This document shows, in pieces, positions 27,573 through 36,709 of a DNA stretch of 64,000 nucleotides (positions within the stretch are counted from its first letter, which is position 1; the number at the start of each line of letters is the position of its first letter). Location of the stretch: assembly GCA_965223465.1 (NCBI GenBank), contig OZ245025.1, positions 868,001 to 932,000 on the forward strand, read 5' to 3'. The translations under genes and the position numbers were made by a program. Source of the DNA: JAAELZ01 sp965223465 (GTDB taxonomy: Bacteria; Pseudomonadota; Gammaproteobacteria; Arenicellales; Poriferihabitantaceae). The notes beneath the pieces were generated by a model. That model searched no databases. It had not been told where the DNA came from and was given only the letters and a program-made list of their open reading frames with translations.

Positions 27573-28406
27573 ATGGACAATAAGGCTCACCAATACGTAT
27601 TCGTAACGGGCTGTTCTTCGGGTATCGGTCTGGATGTAGTCAAAACCCTGAAAGCAAACGGTTACAAAGTACTCGCGAGTTGTCGCAAGCCGTATGATGT
27701 AGGTAAGCTGTTACAGCAAGGTATCGATTGCTTAGAACTGGATTTGGCAAAATCAGATTCGATTCAATCCGCCATGCAGGAAATCAGGGATTTTGGCGAA
27801 CTGTACGCCCTGGTCAATAATGGTGCGTTTGGGGTGCCCGGCGCGGTAGAAGATCTCAGCCGCGAGGCCTTACGATACCAATTTGAAACCAACGTGTTTG
27901 GGACGCATGAACTGACCCGAGAATGCCTCAAACTGATGTTGCCTAATAACTCTGGGCGCATTATTCAGATTAGTTCGATTCTCGGTGGGCTGTGCCTACC
28001 GTTTCGTGGCGCTTACAATGCGAGTAAATATGCGTTAGAAGGCTTGAGTGATACACTGCGCCTTGAGTTGAGTGATACCGATATCCATGTTTCGCTGATC
28101 CAACCTGGCCCGATTACCAGCGAATTTCGCGCCAACGCATTGTGCAATTTCAAGCGCTTTGTAGACCCAGAAAATAGCCGTTTTAGCCAAAAGTACGCCG
28201 GCGTTGAGGAACGCCTTACCAGTACAAAACCGGTTCCTTTCACCCTGCCGGCTGCGGCGGTTACTGATGCAGTCATTCATGCCCTGGAGTCAAAACGGCC
28301 TAAAGTCCGCTACCGGGTCACCCGCCCAACTAAAGTACTCTTGCCGCTTAAGCGCTTATTACCTGACCGATGGATGGATAAAGTTGTGCTAAAGGTCGGA
28401 GATTAG
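27573..28406 (+). CDS. Short-chain dehydrogenase/reductase
   Basis: 277-residue classical SDR: TGCSSGIG (13-20) for NAD(P), NNGAFG at about 87-92, catalytic serine in QISSILGG and YNASK (catalytic Y and K) at about 148-152. The extended C-terminus (PTKVLLPLKRLLPDRWMD) resembles the YbbO/retinol-dehydrogenase-like group. Substrate unknown. Transcribed alone, divergent from alaX. Confidence 0.9.
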   Translation: MDNKAHQYVFVTGCSSGIGLDVVKTLKANGYKVLASCRKPYDVGKLLQQGIDCLELDLAKSDSIQSAMQEIRDFGELYALVNNGAFGVPGAVEDLSREALRYQFETNVFGTHELTRECLKLMLPNNSGRIIQISSILGGLCLPFRGAYNASKYALEGLSDTLRLELSDTDIHVSLIQPGPITSEFRANALCNFKRFVDPENSRFSQKYAGVEERLTSTKPVPFTLPAAAVTDAVIHALESKRPKVRYRVTRPTKVLLPLKRLLPDRWMDKVVLKVGD

Positions 28407-28417
28407 CAGACCTACGA

Positions 28418-28449
28418 CCATTGCTGTCCGAAACCATTGCTGTCCGAAA
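28418..28449. repeat. Two tandem 16-base repeats
   Basis: CCATTGCTGTCCGAAA occurs twice head to tail just after the SDR stop codon. It looks like a small local duplication; no function is suggested. The remaining bases to 28608 show nothing recognisable. Confidence 0.7.
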
Positions 28450-28608
28450 CCAACTTTCATATTGATTTTATATACCATTAGAAGCATAAAAAAACATAAC
28501 TTTGACCGTGATCAGCATGCGAGTTTTACTTCAAGAAAACCAACAATCTTGAATTCGTTGCGTAAAAGCTGCAAATTACCTTGTTTCGTCAACTAGCGGT
28601 TTAGAGAA

Positions 28609-29148
28609 TTAAAAACTCGAACCGGGCTGATTCAGAAAATCGATTTCCTCTTCAGTGGACTGACGCCCAAGGATGGCATTACGATGCGGATAACGTCCGA
28701 AACGTTCAATAATGGCGCGATGTTTGTGTTCAAAATCTAACGTGTTTTCGCTTGCGTATTGCTCAAACAAAGGTAAAGCGGCCTGATGTTCAGCTAACGC
28801 TTCACTATGCATATACGGCATCAGTAGGAAATTGGTTTTTACCTGCTCCAGCCGTTGATGACTACCCGCTATGACAGCTGCTTTAGTTAGCTCAAGCGCT
28901 TGCTGGTCAAAGGCAAACGCACCCGGCGCATCGCGAAACATATTGCGAGAAAACTGATCCAGCACGATAATTTCGGCCAGACGCCCTTCATCCTGATCGC
29001 GCCAATGTGCCAGCTTCCCTGCGGCCGCTTGGGCGTGAACCGCCGCAAATCGTCTTTTAATTAGCGCATCAAACTCCGTATCTTTGACCCACCATTGTTT
29101 GGGCTCAATTGCTTCAAACCAAAAGTGAATAATGTCAGTGTAGTTCAT
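28609..29148 (-). CDS. DUF924 family protein
   Basis: 179 residues; the HFWFEAIEPKQWWVKD start, DQFSRNMFRDAPGAFAFD and the C-terminal HRAIIERFGRYPHRNAILGR are characteristic of DUF924, an all-helical TPR-like family of unknown function common in proteobacteria. It overlaps the DUF423 gene by four bases. Confidence 0.93.
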   Translation of the reverse strand: MNYTDIIHFWFEAIEPKQWWVKDTEFDALIKRRFAAVHAQAAAGKLAHWRDQDEGRLAEIIVLDQFSRNMFRDAPGAFAFDQQALELTKAAVIAGSHQRLEQVKTNFLLMPYMHSEALAEHQAALPLFEQYASENTLDFEHKHRAIIERFGRYPHRNAILGRQSTEEEIDFLNQPGSSF

Positions 29149-29531
29149 GGTTTTGTTCCTAACAGGGATAATATAAATAACAACCAGCCGCCAAGCAGGC
29201 TTAGCCCACCCACGGGGGTTAAAAAGGCAAAAATGCGTACATCCGTCAGGCTAAGCAGAATCAAGCTACCTGAAAATAAAATGATTCCCAATAGAAAAAG
29301 CCTTACTGCCCAGTCCAGGCGTTCGACATGCAGCACCATGGGCCGGATGAGCGCACTTGCCATTAACGCAACCGCGTGCATGAAGGCATAACGAATCGCC
29401 AAATCGTATTGATGCTGGGCAGATTCATCTAGGGCGTTTTTCAGCGCATGCGCCCCGAACGCCCCTAAAGCAACCACCATAAAGCCGATAATGCCTGCGA
29501 TAATGAGTATTTGACGTTGTTTGGCGTGCAT
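29145..29531 (-). CDS. DUF423 family membrane protein (YgdD-like)
   Basis: The frame runs to 29570, but the ATG at 29531 (MHAKQRQILIIAG...) gives a 128-residue, four-helix protein of usual length and shares one base with the msrA stop (TAATG). The GAFGAHALKNAL motif near residue 24 and TPVGGLSLLGGWLLF near the end define DUF423. Function unknown. Confidence 0.92.
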   Translation of the reverse strand: MHAKQRQILIIAGIIGFMVVALGAFGAHALKNALDESAQHQYDLAIRYAFMHAVALMASALIRPMVLHVERLDWAVRLFLLGIILFSGSLILLSLTDVRIFAFLTPVGGLSLLGGWLLFILSLLGTKP

Positions 29532-30163
29532 TACTCGGGGTAGGCCACCCCGGTTCCACCCAAGCCACAATATCCGTGCGGCACCTTAGCCAAATACTGC
29601 TGGTGATCGGCTTCCGCGTAGTAAAACTCAGGCGCTTCGACTATCTCGGTTTTTATCTCAGAATAGCCCTGTCGATTCAATTGATCCTGATACGCGGCTT
29701 TACTCTGGTGTGCTTCGTCTAACTGGGATTCGCTATAAGTATAAATAGCAGAGCGATACTGCGTACCGACATCATTCCCCTGACGCATATGCTGGGTCGG
29801 GTCGTGTCCCTGCCAAAAGGTATGTAACAGGCGCTCATAGCTTACCTTGGTTGGATCAAAAACCACCAACACCACTTCGTTATGGCCGGTCTGACCAGTA
29901 CAAACCTCTCTATAATTCGGATTGGGCGTATAGCCCCCTGCATACCCTACTGCAGTAACATATACCCCTGGTATCTGCCAAAATAGTTTTTCCGCACCCC
30001 AAAAACAGCCCATACCAAACAGGGCTTGCTCATGCCCATCCGGCCAAGGCGGTTTGATGTCATTTTGATTAACAAAGTGCGCGGTACTATTTAGCGCCAT
30101 GGGCTGAGTGCGCCCAGGCAAAGCTTGCTCAGCAAATACCATAGAAACTGATTTGGTAAACAT
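29531..30163 (-). CDS. msrA: Peptide-methionine (S)-S-oxide reductase MsrA
   Basis: Reduces methionine-S-sulfoxide in proteins. 210 residues, with the catalytic GCFWG (C53), the GHNEVVLVVFDP segment and a C-terminal HGYCGLGGTG carrying a resolving cysteine. The N-terminal about 40 residues match the longer E. coli-type MsrA. Shares one base with the upstream ligase stop and the downstream DUF423 start. Confidence 0.96.
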   Translation of the reverse strand: MFTKSVSMVFAEQALPGRTQPMALNSTAHFVNQNDIKPPWPDGHEQALFGMGCFWGAEKLFWQIPGVYVTAVGYAGGYTPNPNYREVCTGQTGHNEVVLVVFDPTKVSYERLLHTFWQGHDPTQHMRQGNDVGTQYRSAIYTYSESQLDEAHQSKAAYQDQLNRQGYSEIKTEIVEAPEFYYAEADHQQYLAKVPHGYCGLGGTGVAYPE

Positions 30164-32007
30164 TAAGGCCTCCAGTTGGGGTTCAGTTGCTGGATTATAG
30201 CGCGTACTTTGGCTGCACTGGTTTCATCGCCCGCAGCGGCGTGTACTTGTGCCAGGCTATGCCAGAAAACGGTGCGCTGTGGCGCGCTTTGGGTAAGATC
30301 TTTGAGTAATTTTATCGCCAGATCATAATGCCCCAATCGCGCCAGCAATAGACTGCCATTGTATCTGATTCTGTAATTACGCGGCTGATGCTCAAGCTCG
30401 GTGCTGATTAATTCACCTGCTTGTTGGAATAACAGCGCGTGATTATTAGAAGCTGCTTCCTCAAGGGCTTGCCCCTGGGTTGGCACCAACAATTTATCAT
30501 ATACCGCTAATCTCGCATTCACACCAATTCTCTGCGTATTTTGAGACTCAAGCAACCACCCATTAAACGCGTCCTGGCCTAAAAATTCGGGTGTATCCAT
30601 GCCCCTCGCCAGGTGGCGGTTCGCTTGATAGGGCTTGATATTCAACCAGTATACACTTGCCAATGAAAACGCCAAAATAGGTACGATCAGCCAAGCTTTA
30701 TCCATATTCATCCCGACTAGATTGGCACTAGCAGCGCTTGACCGAGTTTGCGACAAAATTACCGCAACAAAACTCAACCACAACAACGTGCTCGAAAAAG
30801 TATCCATGCCGACCAAATTCTTAACCCCAAACGCGATGAAAAACCCTATTGCAAATGCCTTTTGCCATACTGACCAGCTGCTGATTCGTAATACAAGCAA
30901 TATGGGTAAACCGAGGATCAGACAATACAGCACCAACCCTAGGATACCGCTGGCGACCATTACATCTAAATAGGCATTGTGCGCCCGATCAAACCAAATA
31001 TCGGCATTATCCATCACCCCTGCACGATAATGCTCGGTAAAAGCAATTGCATAGTTTTCGTTACCCCAGCCGAGGACGGGGTGTTGTTTAACAGCGTCCA
31101 TTGCGATTCGCCAATTTTCCAGCCGATCAGCGGTGGTTTGATCTTGCATCGAAATACGACCAATGCGTTGCAGGGCATAGTTATCGCTTTGTTTAATTAG
31201 GTTTTGCACGGTTCCTAATTGCGACGATAATCCAATACCTAAAAGTAATAGCCCCAAAAAAACCCATATATTGGCGCGAAAACTCGTTTTTCCCAATCTG
31301 CCGAATAGAATGACGAGCGCCATACTGAGTAATGCCACTCCTAGTGCCAGAAAAGGCCCACGTGATGCGGTTTTTATTAGCGCCAACCCGGTTATCAAAA
31401 TGATGATTAGGCTCATGAGCACAATCAAGAGCTTGTTCTTGTTTGAAGTTCGAAGCCTTTCAACAACCGAGAAGCCGAGCAGGAAAGTACCCAATACAGC
31501 AAGATTACCGAGATAAATCGGATTGCCCAGTGTCGAAATTATGCGTTTCTCAGTTTCAAACAAACCCAGTAAGCAAACGATGGTCAAGACCAAAATTAAA
31601 TTCCCCAATACCAGGATGACGCGTTCTGAGTTCAATACCGTCATCAGACAAAGCAAGTACATTGCCCAGTGTAAATAAGCGATCCATCCGGCCATGCGTT
31701 CATAGTTCGACCATATCGAACGATATGCATCAATCCCGGTTAACGCGGTGAGCAAATTCCATAGCAGAAATATCGCTAATAATGCCAGTAATAGCCGTGC
31801 TCGATCATCCGCAAATTTCTTAAATCCTGGTGAAAGAACTTGCTGATAGGCGAATAGACCAAACGCCAACTCAACAACCCCGCGAAACACCCAGGCTTTA
31901 CCCGTTTCATAAGGAAATAGCAGGCCCGAATCCAACCAAAGTAATGTCCAGGGCGCAAGCAGGCACAACGCAAAAATAGCGACATTGGTACGCTGAGCGG
32001 ATAACAT
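30163..32007 (-). CDS. O-antigen ligase / Wzy_C-type membrane protein with TPR tail
   Basis: 614 residues: about ten to twelve transmembrane helices (1-440), the Wzy_C/WaaL domain with TASRGPFLALG (about 213-223) and the periplasmic loop VLGWGNENYAIAF...RAHNAYLDVMVASGILG (about 305-355; the arginine and histidine are typical), then a soluble C-terminal region with TPR-like helices (about 500-614). Such proteins ligate O-antigen or glycosylate pilins, and the TPR type is often a pilin or exopolysaccharide enzyme. It follows a GST gene by ten bases and overlaps msrA by one base. Confidence 0.87.
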   Translation of the reverse strand: MLSAQRTNVAIFALCLLAPWTLLWLDSGLLFPYETGKAWVFRGVVELAFGLFAYQQVLSPGFKKFADDRARLLLALLAIFLLWNLLTALTGIDAYRSIWSNYERMAGWIAYLHWAMYLLCLMTVLNSERVILVLGNLILVLTIVCLLGLFETEKRIISTLGNPIYLGNLAVLGTFLLGFSVVERLRTSNKNKLLIVLMSLIIILITGLALIKTASRGPFLALGVALLSMALVILFGRLGKTSFRANIWVFLGLLLLGIGLSSQLGTVQNLIKQSDNYALQRIGRISMQDQTTADRLENWRIAMDAVKQHPVLGWGNENYAIAFTEHYRAGVMDNADIWFDRAHNAYLDVMVASGILGLVLYCLILGLPILLVLRISSWSVWQKAFAIGFFIAFGVKNLVGMDTFSSTLLWLSFVAVILSQTRSSAASANLVGMNMDKAWLIVPILAFSLASVYWLNIKPYQANRHLARGMDTPEFLGQDAFNGWLLESQNTQRIGVNARLAVYDKLLVPTQGQALEEAASNNHALLFQQAGELISTELEHQPRNYRIRYNGSLLLARLGHYDLAIKLLKDLTQSAPQRTVFWHSLAQVHAAAGDETSAAKVRAIIQQLNPNWRP

Positions 32008-32017
32008 GAATCAACGC

Positions 32018-32659
32018 TTAGTAAGCTATCTGTCTGGTTTCCTGCTTTGCATCATTTATCCATCGGCCCAATACTTGGTCAGCCAACACATAATTCATAT
32101 ACGCTCGTACCACCGGGCTTACCTCTATCTGAAACGTCTGGAAGCGAAATACCACTGGCGCAAACATCGCATCAGCCACCGTAAAATCACCGTATAACCA
32201 CCTTCCCTGCTGACCCGACATCGTGAGCGCCTGCGTCCAAATTTGCTCTATACGCTGGATATCTTTGATAGTCGCGTCCGAGAGCTTAACTTCACGCCGG
32301 GCTCGAATATCCATCGGGCATTGTTCACGTAAGGCGGCAAAACTTGAATGCATCTCACAGCTGATAGAGCGCGCATGCGCCCGCTGGATCGGGGCTTCCG
32401 GCCAGCTATACTGACAAGCATAGCGCTCAATTGTCGTTTCGATAATCGCCAGGGAATCCCATATCGTGGTATCTGCCTCCAACAATACCGGCACCTTACC
32501 CCCAGAACCAATAGGATCAATGGATGGCTTGAACTCAGGTTCATCCAGCCATAAGATTTTTTCCCTAAAATCGATATTATTCTTACTTAAAAATAGCCAG
32601 GGACGTAAAGACCAACTGGAATAATTTTTATTGCCGATGATGAGTGTGGGTGAACCCAT
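32018..32659 (-). CDS. Glutathione S-transferase family protein
   Basis: 213 residues with the thioredoxin-like N-domain (NKNYSSWSLRPWLFLSKNNI, with the S-SW-LR motif of bacterial GSTs; GKVPVLLEADTTIWDSLAI as cis-proline and glutathione site) and an all-helical C-domain (GDFTVADAMFAPVVFRF). Substrate unknown. First gene of a five-gene minus-strand group ending in DUF924. Confidence 0.92.
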   Translation of the reverse strand: MGSPTLIIGNKNYSSWSLRPWLFLSKNNIDFREKILWLDEPEFKPSIDPIGSGGKVPVLLEADTTIWDSLAIIETTIERYACQYSWPEAPIQRAHARSISCEMHSSFAALREQCPMDIRARREVKLSDATIKDIQRIEQIWTQALTMSGQQGRWLYGDFTVADAMFAPVVFRFQTFQIEVSPVVRAYMNYVLADQVLGRWINDAKQETRQIAY

Positions 32660-32901
32660 GTAAAGCCCTCTAGAATAGTGATATAAACTGCTTAGATAGT
32701 TTGTAGGCTTATTTTAAACTGTCTTCAGGTTTGTTATCTGCTCTCTCGATAAACCCAAACTACCTGCGAATTATGTCATGTAAAAGCAATAATACCGCAA
32801 GGAGTTTTAGTGAGAGGTTAGATATTCCGTATAGTCATTGATGTAATTCATAATCAACTTCCCAGCAAATTCATTTCATACGTTCCGCTCAGAACAGGCG
32901 T

Positions 32902-33255
32902 CTAAATAAAAGCGATATCTTTATAAATAATCAGATTATGGTTTATCAGGTCTCGGTATTTTTTATTATCTCGATCCTGATACGTCAACGTTGCTTGAAC
33001 TCGTAGAGGCGCCTTACGACTGAAATACGCAGCGCTAGAATCCAGTAACGTCCGGATTTCTTTTTGTGGTGGGAAAAATGTAATATTATTGAAAAGATGT
33101 TGATCAGACACGTTCTTTTGGCCGCCCAGCCCCATCAGTTTTGGTTTGAACTTGACGGTTACCGCATAAGCTGGATGCGAGCCAATATTCTTAAGCGCGA
33201 TATATATAAAACCAGCTTCAAACTGAAAATCAACGATAATATAAGGTTGGTCCAT
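32902..33255 (-). CDS. Hypothetical protein paired with tail-tube protein
   Basis: 117 residues, starting MDQPYIIVDFQFEAG, six bases after the tail-tube stop. No signal peptide or membrane helix. The alternating hydrophobic pattern (YIALKNIGSHPAYAVTVKFKP, then RVQATLTYQDRDNKKYRDL) suggests a beta-sandwich, perhaps a CARDB- or filamin-like fold. Not recognised as any baseplate, sheath or chaperone family. The tight spacing suggests it works with, or packages, the tube protein; that is inference. Confidence 0.72.
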   Translation of the reverse strand: MDQPYIIVDFQFEAGFIYIALKNIGSHPAYAVTVKFKPKLMGLGGQKNVSDQHLFNNITFFPPQKEIRTLLDSSAAYFSRKAPLRVQATLTYQDRDNKKYRDLINHNLIIYKDIAFI

Positions 33256-33261
33256 GCGCGC

Positions 33262-33696
33262 TTATCCATGCTCAATGGTCAAACCTTCATGGGCGAGCTC
33301 CACTTCTTCAATGGCCACTTCACTAGTTGAAGCATTAAACGTTGGCCCTATCAGCTTGACAGGAAACGCATTCTTTATTTTCCATACCACTACGGGTTCA
33401 TGATTTTCATTTAGAAGCTTTATCCGTACATCGCGTCTTTCTGCTTTTGAAAAACGAATGGAATTGATCCAGTCAAAAAGTTCGTTATCACCAGCCAGTA
33501 TCCCCCGTTTTAAGGTGATGTTGTTGTAATGAACGCTCCCTGGAAATTTCAAAGTTGAGTTAACTGGACTACTACCTTCTCGATACTCAATCGTATCAAT
33601 TTTAATGCTAAGCCCGGACACCTCACTAAAACCCACTCTCGAACCGCCCCATTCGACGATAAAATGTGAACTGGTTTCAGGGTTTTCAATAGACAT
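33262..33696 (-). CDS. T4 gp19 / Afp1-like contractile tail tube protein (orphan)
   Basis: 144 residues from ATG 33696, chosen over the TTG/ATG further up because GAGGAG lies six bases before it. The protein has the hallmarks of the gp19 / extracellular contractile injection system inner-tube family: HFIVEWGGSRVGFSEVSGL, IEYREGSSP, NNITLKRGILAGDNELFDWIN, ERRDVRIKLLNENHEPVVVWKI and a closing VELAHEGLTIEHG. No sheath, baseplate, spike, terminator or AAA+ tail gene was found anywhere in the window, so it stands alone except for the 117-residue partner. Confidence 0.9.
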   Translation of the reverse strand: MSIENPETSSHFIVEWGGSRVGFSEVSGLSIKIDTIEYREGSSPVNSTLKFPGSVHYNNITLKRGILAGDNELFDWINSIRFSKAERRDVRIKLLNENHEPVVVWKIKNAFPVKLIGPTFNASTSEVAIEEVELAHEGLTIEHG

Positions 33697-33702
33697 TCCA
33701 AT

Positions 33703-33708
33703 CTCCTC
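33703..33708 (-). promoter_or_regulatory. Strong ribosome binding site of the tail-tube gene
   Basis: The minus strand reads GAGGAG with six bases to the ATG at 33696. This is one of the best Shine-Dalgarno sites in the window and implies that the orphan tube gene is well translated rather than decaying. Confidence 0.8.
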
Positions 33709-33903
33709 ATTCATTGTATGAAATAAATGTAAAAAATTAGAGATTAGAAATCAGTGATGTTTCGCACAAATACACGCTTATGCTAACCCCATCACACGCC
33801 AAATAAGATTTCGCGATGGTCTTTGTTGTGCGGGGTCTAGTTTATGGGTGCTTTGCGAAGCCAATTTGTAGTTTAAGACAATTAATTTCGTATCGCGCTA
33901 GGA

Positions 33904-33921
33904 TAAAACTGTATAGTTTTA
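33904..33921. repeat. Palindrome in the tail-tube / FAD oxidoreductase divergent gap
   Basis: TAAAACT and AGTTTTA flank GTAT as a perfect seven-base inverted repeat. It lies 208 bases before the tail-tube start and 78 before the oxidoreductase start, within an AT-rich 302-base gap (33697-33998) that holds no other gene. It could be a repressor site for either side. Confidence 0.5.
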
Positions 33922-33998
33922 CGACGTTAGGTACGCACGATAAAAACCACGCTACGCTAAGCGCGTATATACTATGTCTTTTATACGCTAAACAATTA

Positions 33999-35582
33999 AT
34001 GTCTGAATCCAAACACGATGCCATTATTATCGGTGGTGGGCATAACGGCCTGGTATGCGCCTGCTATCTAGCGCGTGCGGGTAAAAGCGTAAAAATACTC
34101 GAACGGCGGCCTATCGTCGGCGGCGCAGCGGTAACCGAAACGTTCTATCCCGGGTTTCGTAACTCCATCGCGAGTTATACAGTGGGTTTGTTGCACCCAA
34201 AAATCATTGACGAATTGAATCTCACACAACACGGATTGGAAATCATCCCCAGGCCGTTCGCCAACTTTTTACCACTGGATCGGGAGAACTACCTGCTAAT
34301 GAGCGGCAGTCTGGCAGCTCGGCAACAACAATTAGCAAAGTTCTCCGAAAAGGACGCCGCTAATTTACCCGCGTATGAGCGAATGTTATCGGAGGTTGCG
34401 GAGGTACTACGAGAATTAACGCTCGTCAGGCCACCGCGCCTACCCAACCCCGGGATTTTGGGCTGGTCAAGCCTGCTTAAAACTTCACGTTGCTTCCGCA
34501 AATTATCGACCGAGTCACAACGAGACTTGCTTGATCTATTTACCCTAAGCGCGGCTGAATTACTCAAACGCTGGTTTGAAGCCGAGCCAGTGCAAGCATT
34601 ATTTGGTTTTGATTCGATTGTGGGTAGTTTTGTCAGTCCGTATGAAGCTGGCAGTGCGTACATTTTGCTGCATCATGTTTTTGGTGAGGTAAATGGTCAA
34701 CAAGGCGTGTGGGGGCATGTAAAGGGCGGTATGGGTTCGATCACGCAGGCGATGGCGAGCGAAGCCCAGCGGTTGGGGGTCGAAATCGAACTGGAGTGCG
34801 AAGTAAAAGAAATTTTGGTGAATCCAGATAAATCCATCGCCGTACGCACCACCGATAATAACGTTCACTTGGCCCGAAAAATTGCCGCTAACGTCAATCC
34901 GAAACACCTATATCTTGAATTGATTGACGAATCACATCTGCCGCCAGATTTCGTCCAACGCCTACGCTGGTATCAGTGTAAATCAGGGGTATTTCGCATG
35001 AATGTTGCGCTGGAAGAATTACCTGATTTTACTTGTCTGCCTGGCAGCCATTTGCAAAATCATCACCAGGCGGGCATCTATTTTGCCCCCAGTCTTGGAT
35101 ACATAGATCAGGCCAAACAGGATGCCGCAAACTTGGGTTGGTCACGTGCGCCCGTCGTTGAAATGTGTATCCCGAGTACCATTGACGATTCGCTCGCCCC
35201 CGCAGGTAAACACGTTGCAAGCTTGTTTTGCCAGTATTTTCAGCCGGAACTACCCAACGGGTTACGATGGCAAGAACAACGTGACACCGTTGCCCAGCTT
35301 GTCATCGATACCGTGACGAAGTACGCCCCTAATTTCAGACAAAGCGTGCTGGGATACGAAGCCTTGACACCTAAAGACCTGGAGCAGCGTTTTGGCTTGA
35401 CTGGTGGTGATATTTTTCATGGCGCCCTGCGACCCAATCAACTATTTGCTGCCCGTCCAGTGCTCGGTTATGGAGATTACACCACGCCGATCAAAAACTT
35501 ATACCTATGCGGGTCAGGTGCACATCCCGGTGGCGGTGTTACTGGCCTGCCGGGTTATAACGCCGCAAAGGCCATGTTGTAG
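33999..35582 (+). CDS. FAD-dependent oxidoreductase, phytoene-desaturase / PYROXD2-like
   Basis: The frame is open from 33816, but the ATG at 33999 starts just before the Rossmann motif (AIIIGGGHNGLVCACYLARAG, G-x-G-x-x-G at about 11-16), giving 527 residues. The ERRPIVGGAAVTE stretch and the C-terminal LYLCGSGAHPGGGVTGLPGYNAAKAML region (two motifs) are diagnostic of carotenoid-isomerase-like / PYROXD2 flavoproteins. Substrate unknown; no carotenoid genes are nearby. Divergent from the tail-tube pair. Confidence 0.9.
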   Translation: MSESKHDAIIIGGGHNGLVCACYLARAGKSVKILERRPIVGGAAVTETFYPGFRNSIASYTVGLLHPKIIDELNLTQHGLEIIPRPFANFLPLDRENYLLMSGSLAARQQQLAKFSEKDAANLPAYERMLSEVAEVLRELTLVRPPRLPNPGILGWSSLLKTSRCFRKLSTESQRDLLDLFTLSAAELLKRWFEAEPVQALFGFDSIVGSFVSPYEAGSAYILLHHVFGEVNGQQGVWGHVKGGMGSITQAMASEAQRLGVEIELECEVKEILVNPDKSIAVRTTDNNVHLARKIAANVNPKHLYLELIDESHLPPDFVQRLRWYQCKSGVFRMNVALEELPDFTCLPGSHLQNHHQAGIYFAPSLGYIDQAKQDAANLGWSRAPVVEMCIPSTIDDSLAPAGKHVASLFCQYFQPELPNGLRWQEQRDTVAQLVIDTVTKYAPNFRQSVLGYEALTPKDLEQRFGLTGGDIFHGALRPNQLFAARPVLGYGDYTTPIKNLYLCGSGAHPGGGVTGLPGYNAAKAML

Positions 35583-35623
35583 ACTCGGCTAAACTGTCTG
35601 GCTTAAATACAAACTACTCACGA

Positions 35624-36709
35624 CTATGGCGCGAGCAGATGATAACGTGCATCAGATGTGAGGGTTTTAACAGCCGTAGCCATCAATTCACCAAGCAGCG
35701 CCGCGATTTGTTCATTGTAGTGCTTATAATCCCAATAGTGGGCATCGTTGGTGGTGATCTCAGACTCAATCATAAAATCAATCACATAAGTATTCTGCAG
35801 CTGCTTTGCGAGCTCAGCCACAGAATGTTTACATTCCTGCCAGATAATTTCCTGCCTGGAACCCGGTGCAGCCTGATAGTAGAAGTGATATGGCGTAAAT
35901 ATGATTATCTTACGAGTTTCGTACGGCAATGTGATAAGCATATCTTCTAAACGCTTCAGGGCTTGCGAACGCAGCGCTTTACGTTGTTTTGCTGTTAGTG
36001 CTACGGGTGAATTGACACGTTCTTTGCCTTTAGGCTCACTCGAACCATAAATATTGATCCGCGCCTTTTGTATGTCGTAGCCCGACATGGGCCCGGTAAA
36101 AAGATGATAGCCATCGGTACCGTAAGGACTGGGCCCTATGCCGGTGACCGCCAACAATTGCAACCAGGCATGCTGCAAACTTAGCAAGCTGAGTGGCGGA
36201 AAATCGTTGTCTACGCGCGCATCAAACAACCATTGGGGAAAGCCTGTAGCGGTATTGTCACCGACAAATTTCTGGTCTGCGTACGCGGGGTAACACCAAA
36301 GATAATCCAGACCAAAAATAATGTTCTTAATCTTGCTGTGATGACGTACGAAAACCTCAAATATTTGCTGTTGTTCCCAGGAAGAGGCTGCGTCCATACC
36401 CAGGTTAACGAATGCACCATCTAACAAACGATTTAATTGCTGCGGTTTAAGTAAGCGTATATTGGAATTACCAATAATCGCACTATCAAAATGCGCTTTG
36501 CGTGCCAGAGCGGGATGAAACAAACGCTGGTATTTATCCACCGGGGCACGTTGTAATTTCGGTGAGAAAGACAAATTATCGTACGGATCAATAATTAGGA
36601 TAAATGCATAGCTGAGCACCACCAACAACACCAAGGCGACCATAACCGTCCGCACAAAACTGCGCCAGCGTGGATCAGAACTGGAAGTATAGGAACTCTG
36701 TATATCCAT
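35624..36709 (-). CDS. SGNH-like membrane-anchored protein paired with MBOAT
   Basis: From ATG 36709 (upstream GTG and TTG are possible) the product has 361 residues, one N-terminal membrane helix (about 22-45), then a periplasmic domain with SAIIGNSNIRLLKP (GNSN in place of the GDS block) and a C-terminal NDAHYWDYKHYNEQIA that fits the DxxH block of SGNH/AlgX-like acylation partners. It overlaps the MBOAT gene by 35 bases. Together they probably O-acylate a surface glycan, like AlgI with AlgX/AlgJ or DltB with DltD. Confidence 0.75.
   Translation of the reverse strand: MDIQSSYTSSSDPRWRSFVRTVMVALVLLVVLSYAFILIIDPYDNLSFSPKLQRAPVDKYQRLFHPALARKAHFDSAIIGNSNIRLLKPQQLNRLLDGAFVNLGMDAASSWEQQQIFEVFVRHHSKIKNIIFGLDYLWCYPAYADQKFVGDNTATGFPQWLFDARVDNDFPPLSLLSLQHAWLQLLAVTGIGPSPYGTDGYHLFTGPMSGYDIQKARINIYGSSEPKGKERVNSPVALTAKQRKALRSQALKRLEDMLITLPYETRKIIIFTPYHFYYQAAPGSRQEIIWQECKHSVAELAKQLQNTYVIDFMIESEITTNDAHYWDYKHYNEQIAALLGELMATAVKTLTSDARYHLLAP

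Noticed and set aside
32660..32901. Gap after the tail-tube partner gene, checked for remnants of sheath or baseplate genes
   Set aside because: No frame of useful length and no recognisable motif on either strand.
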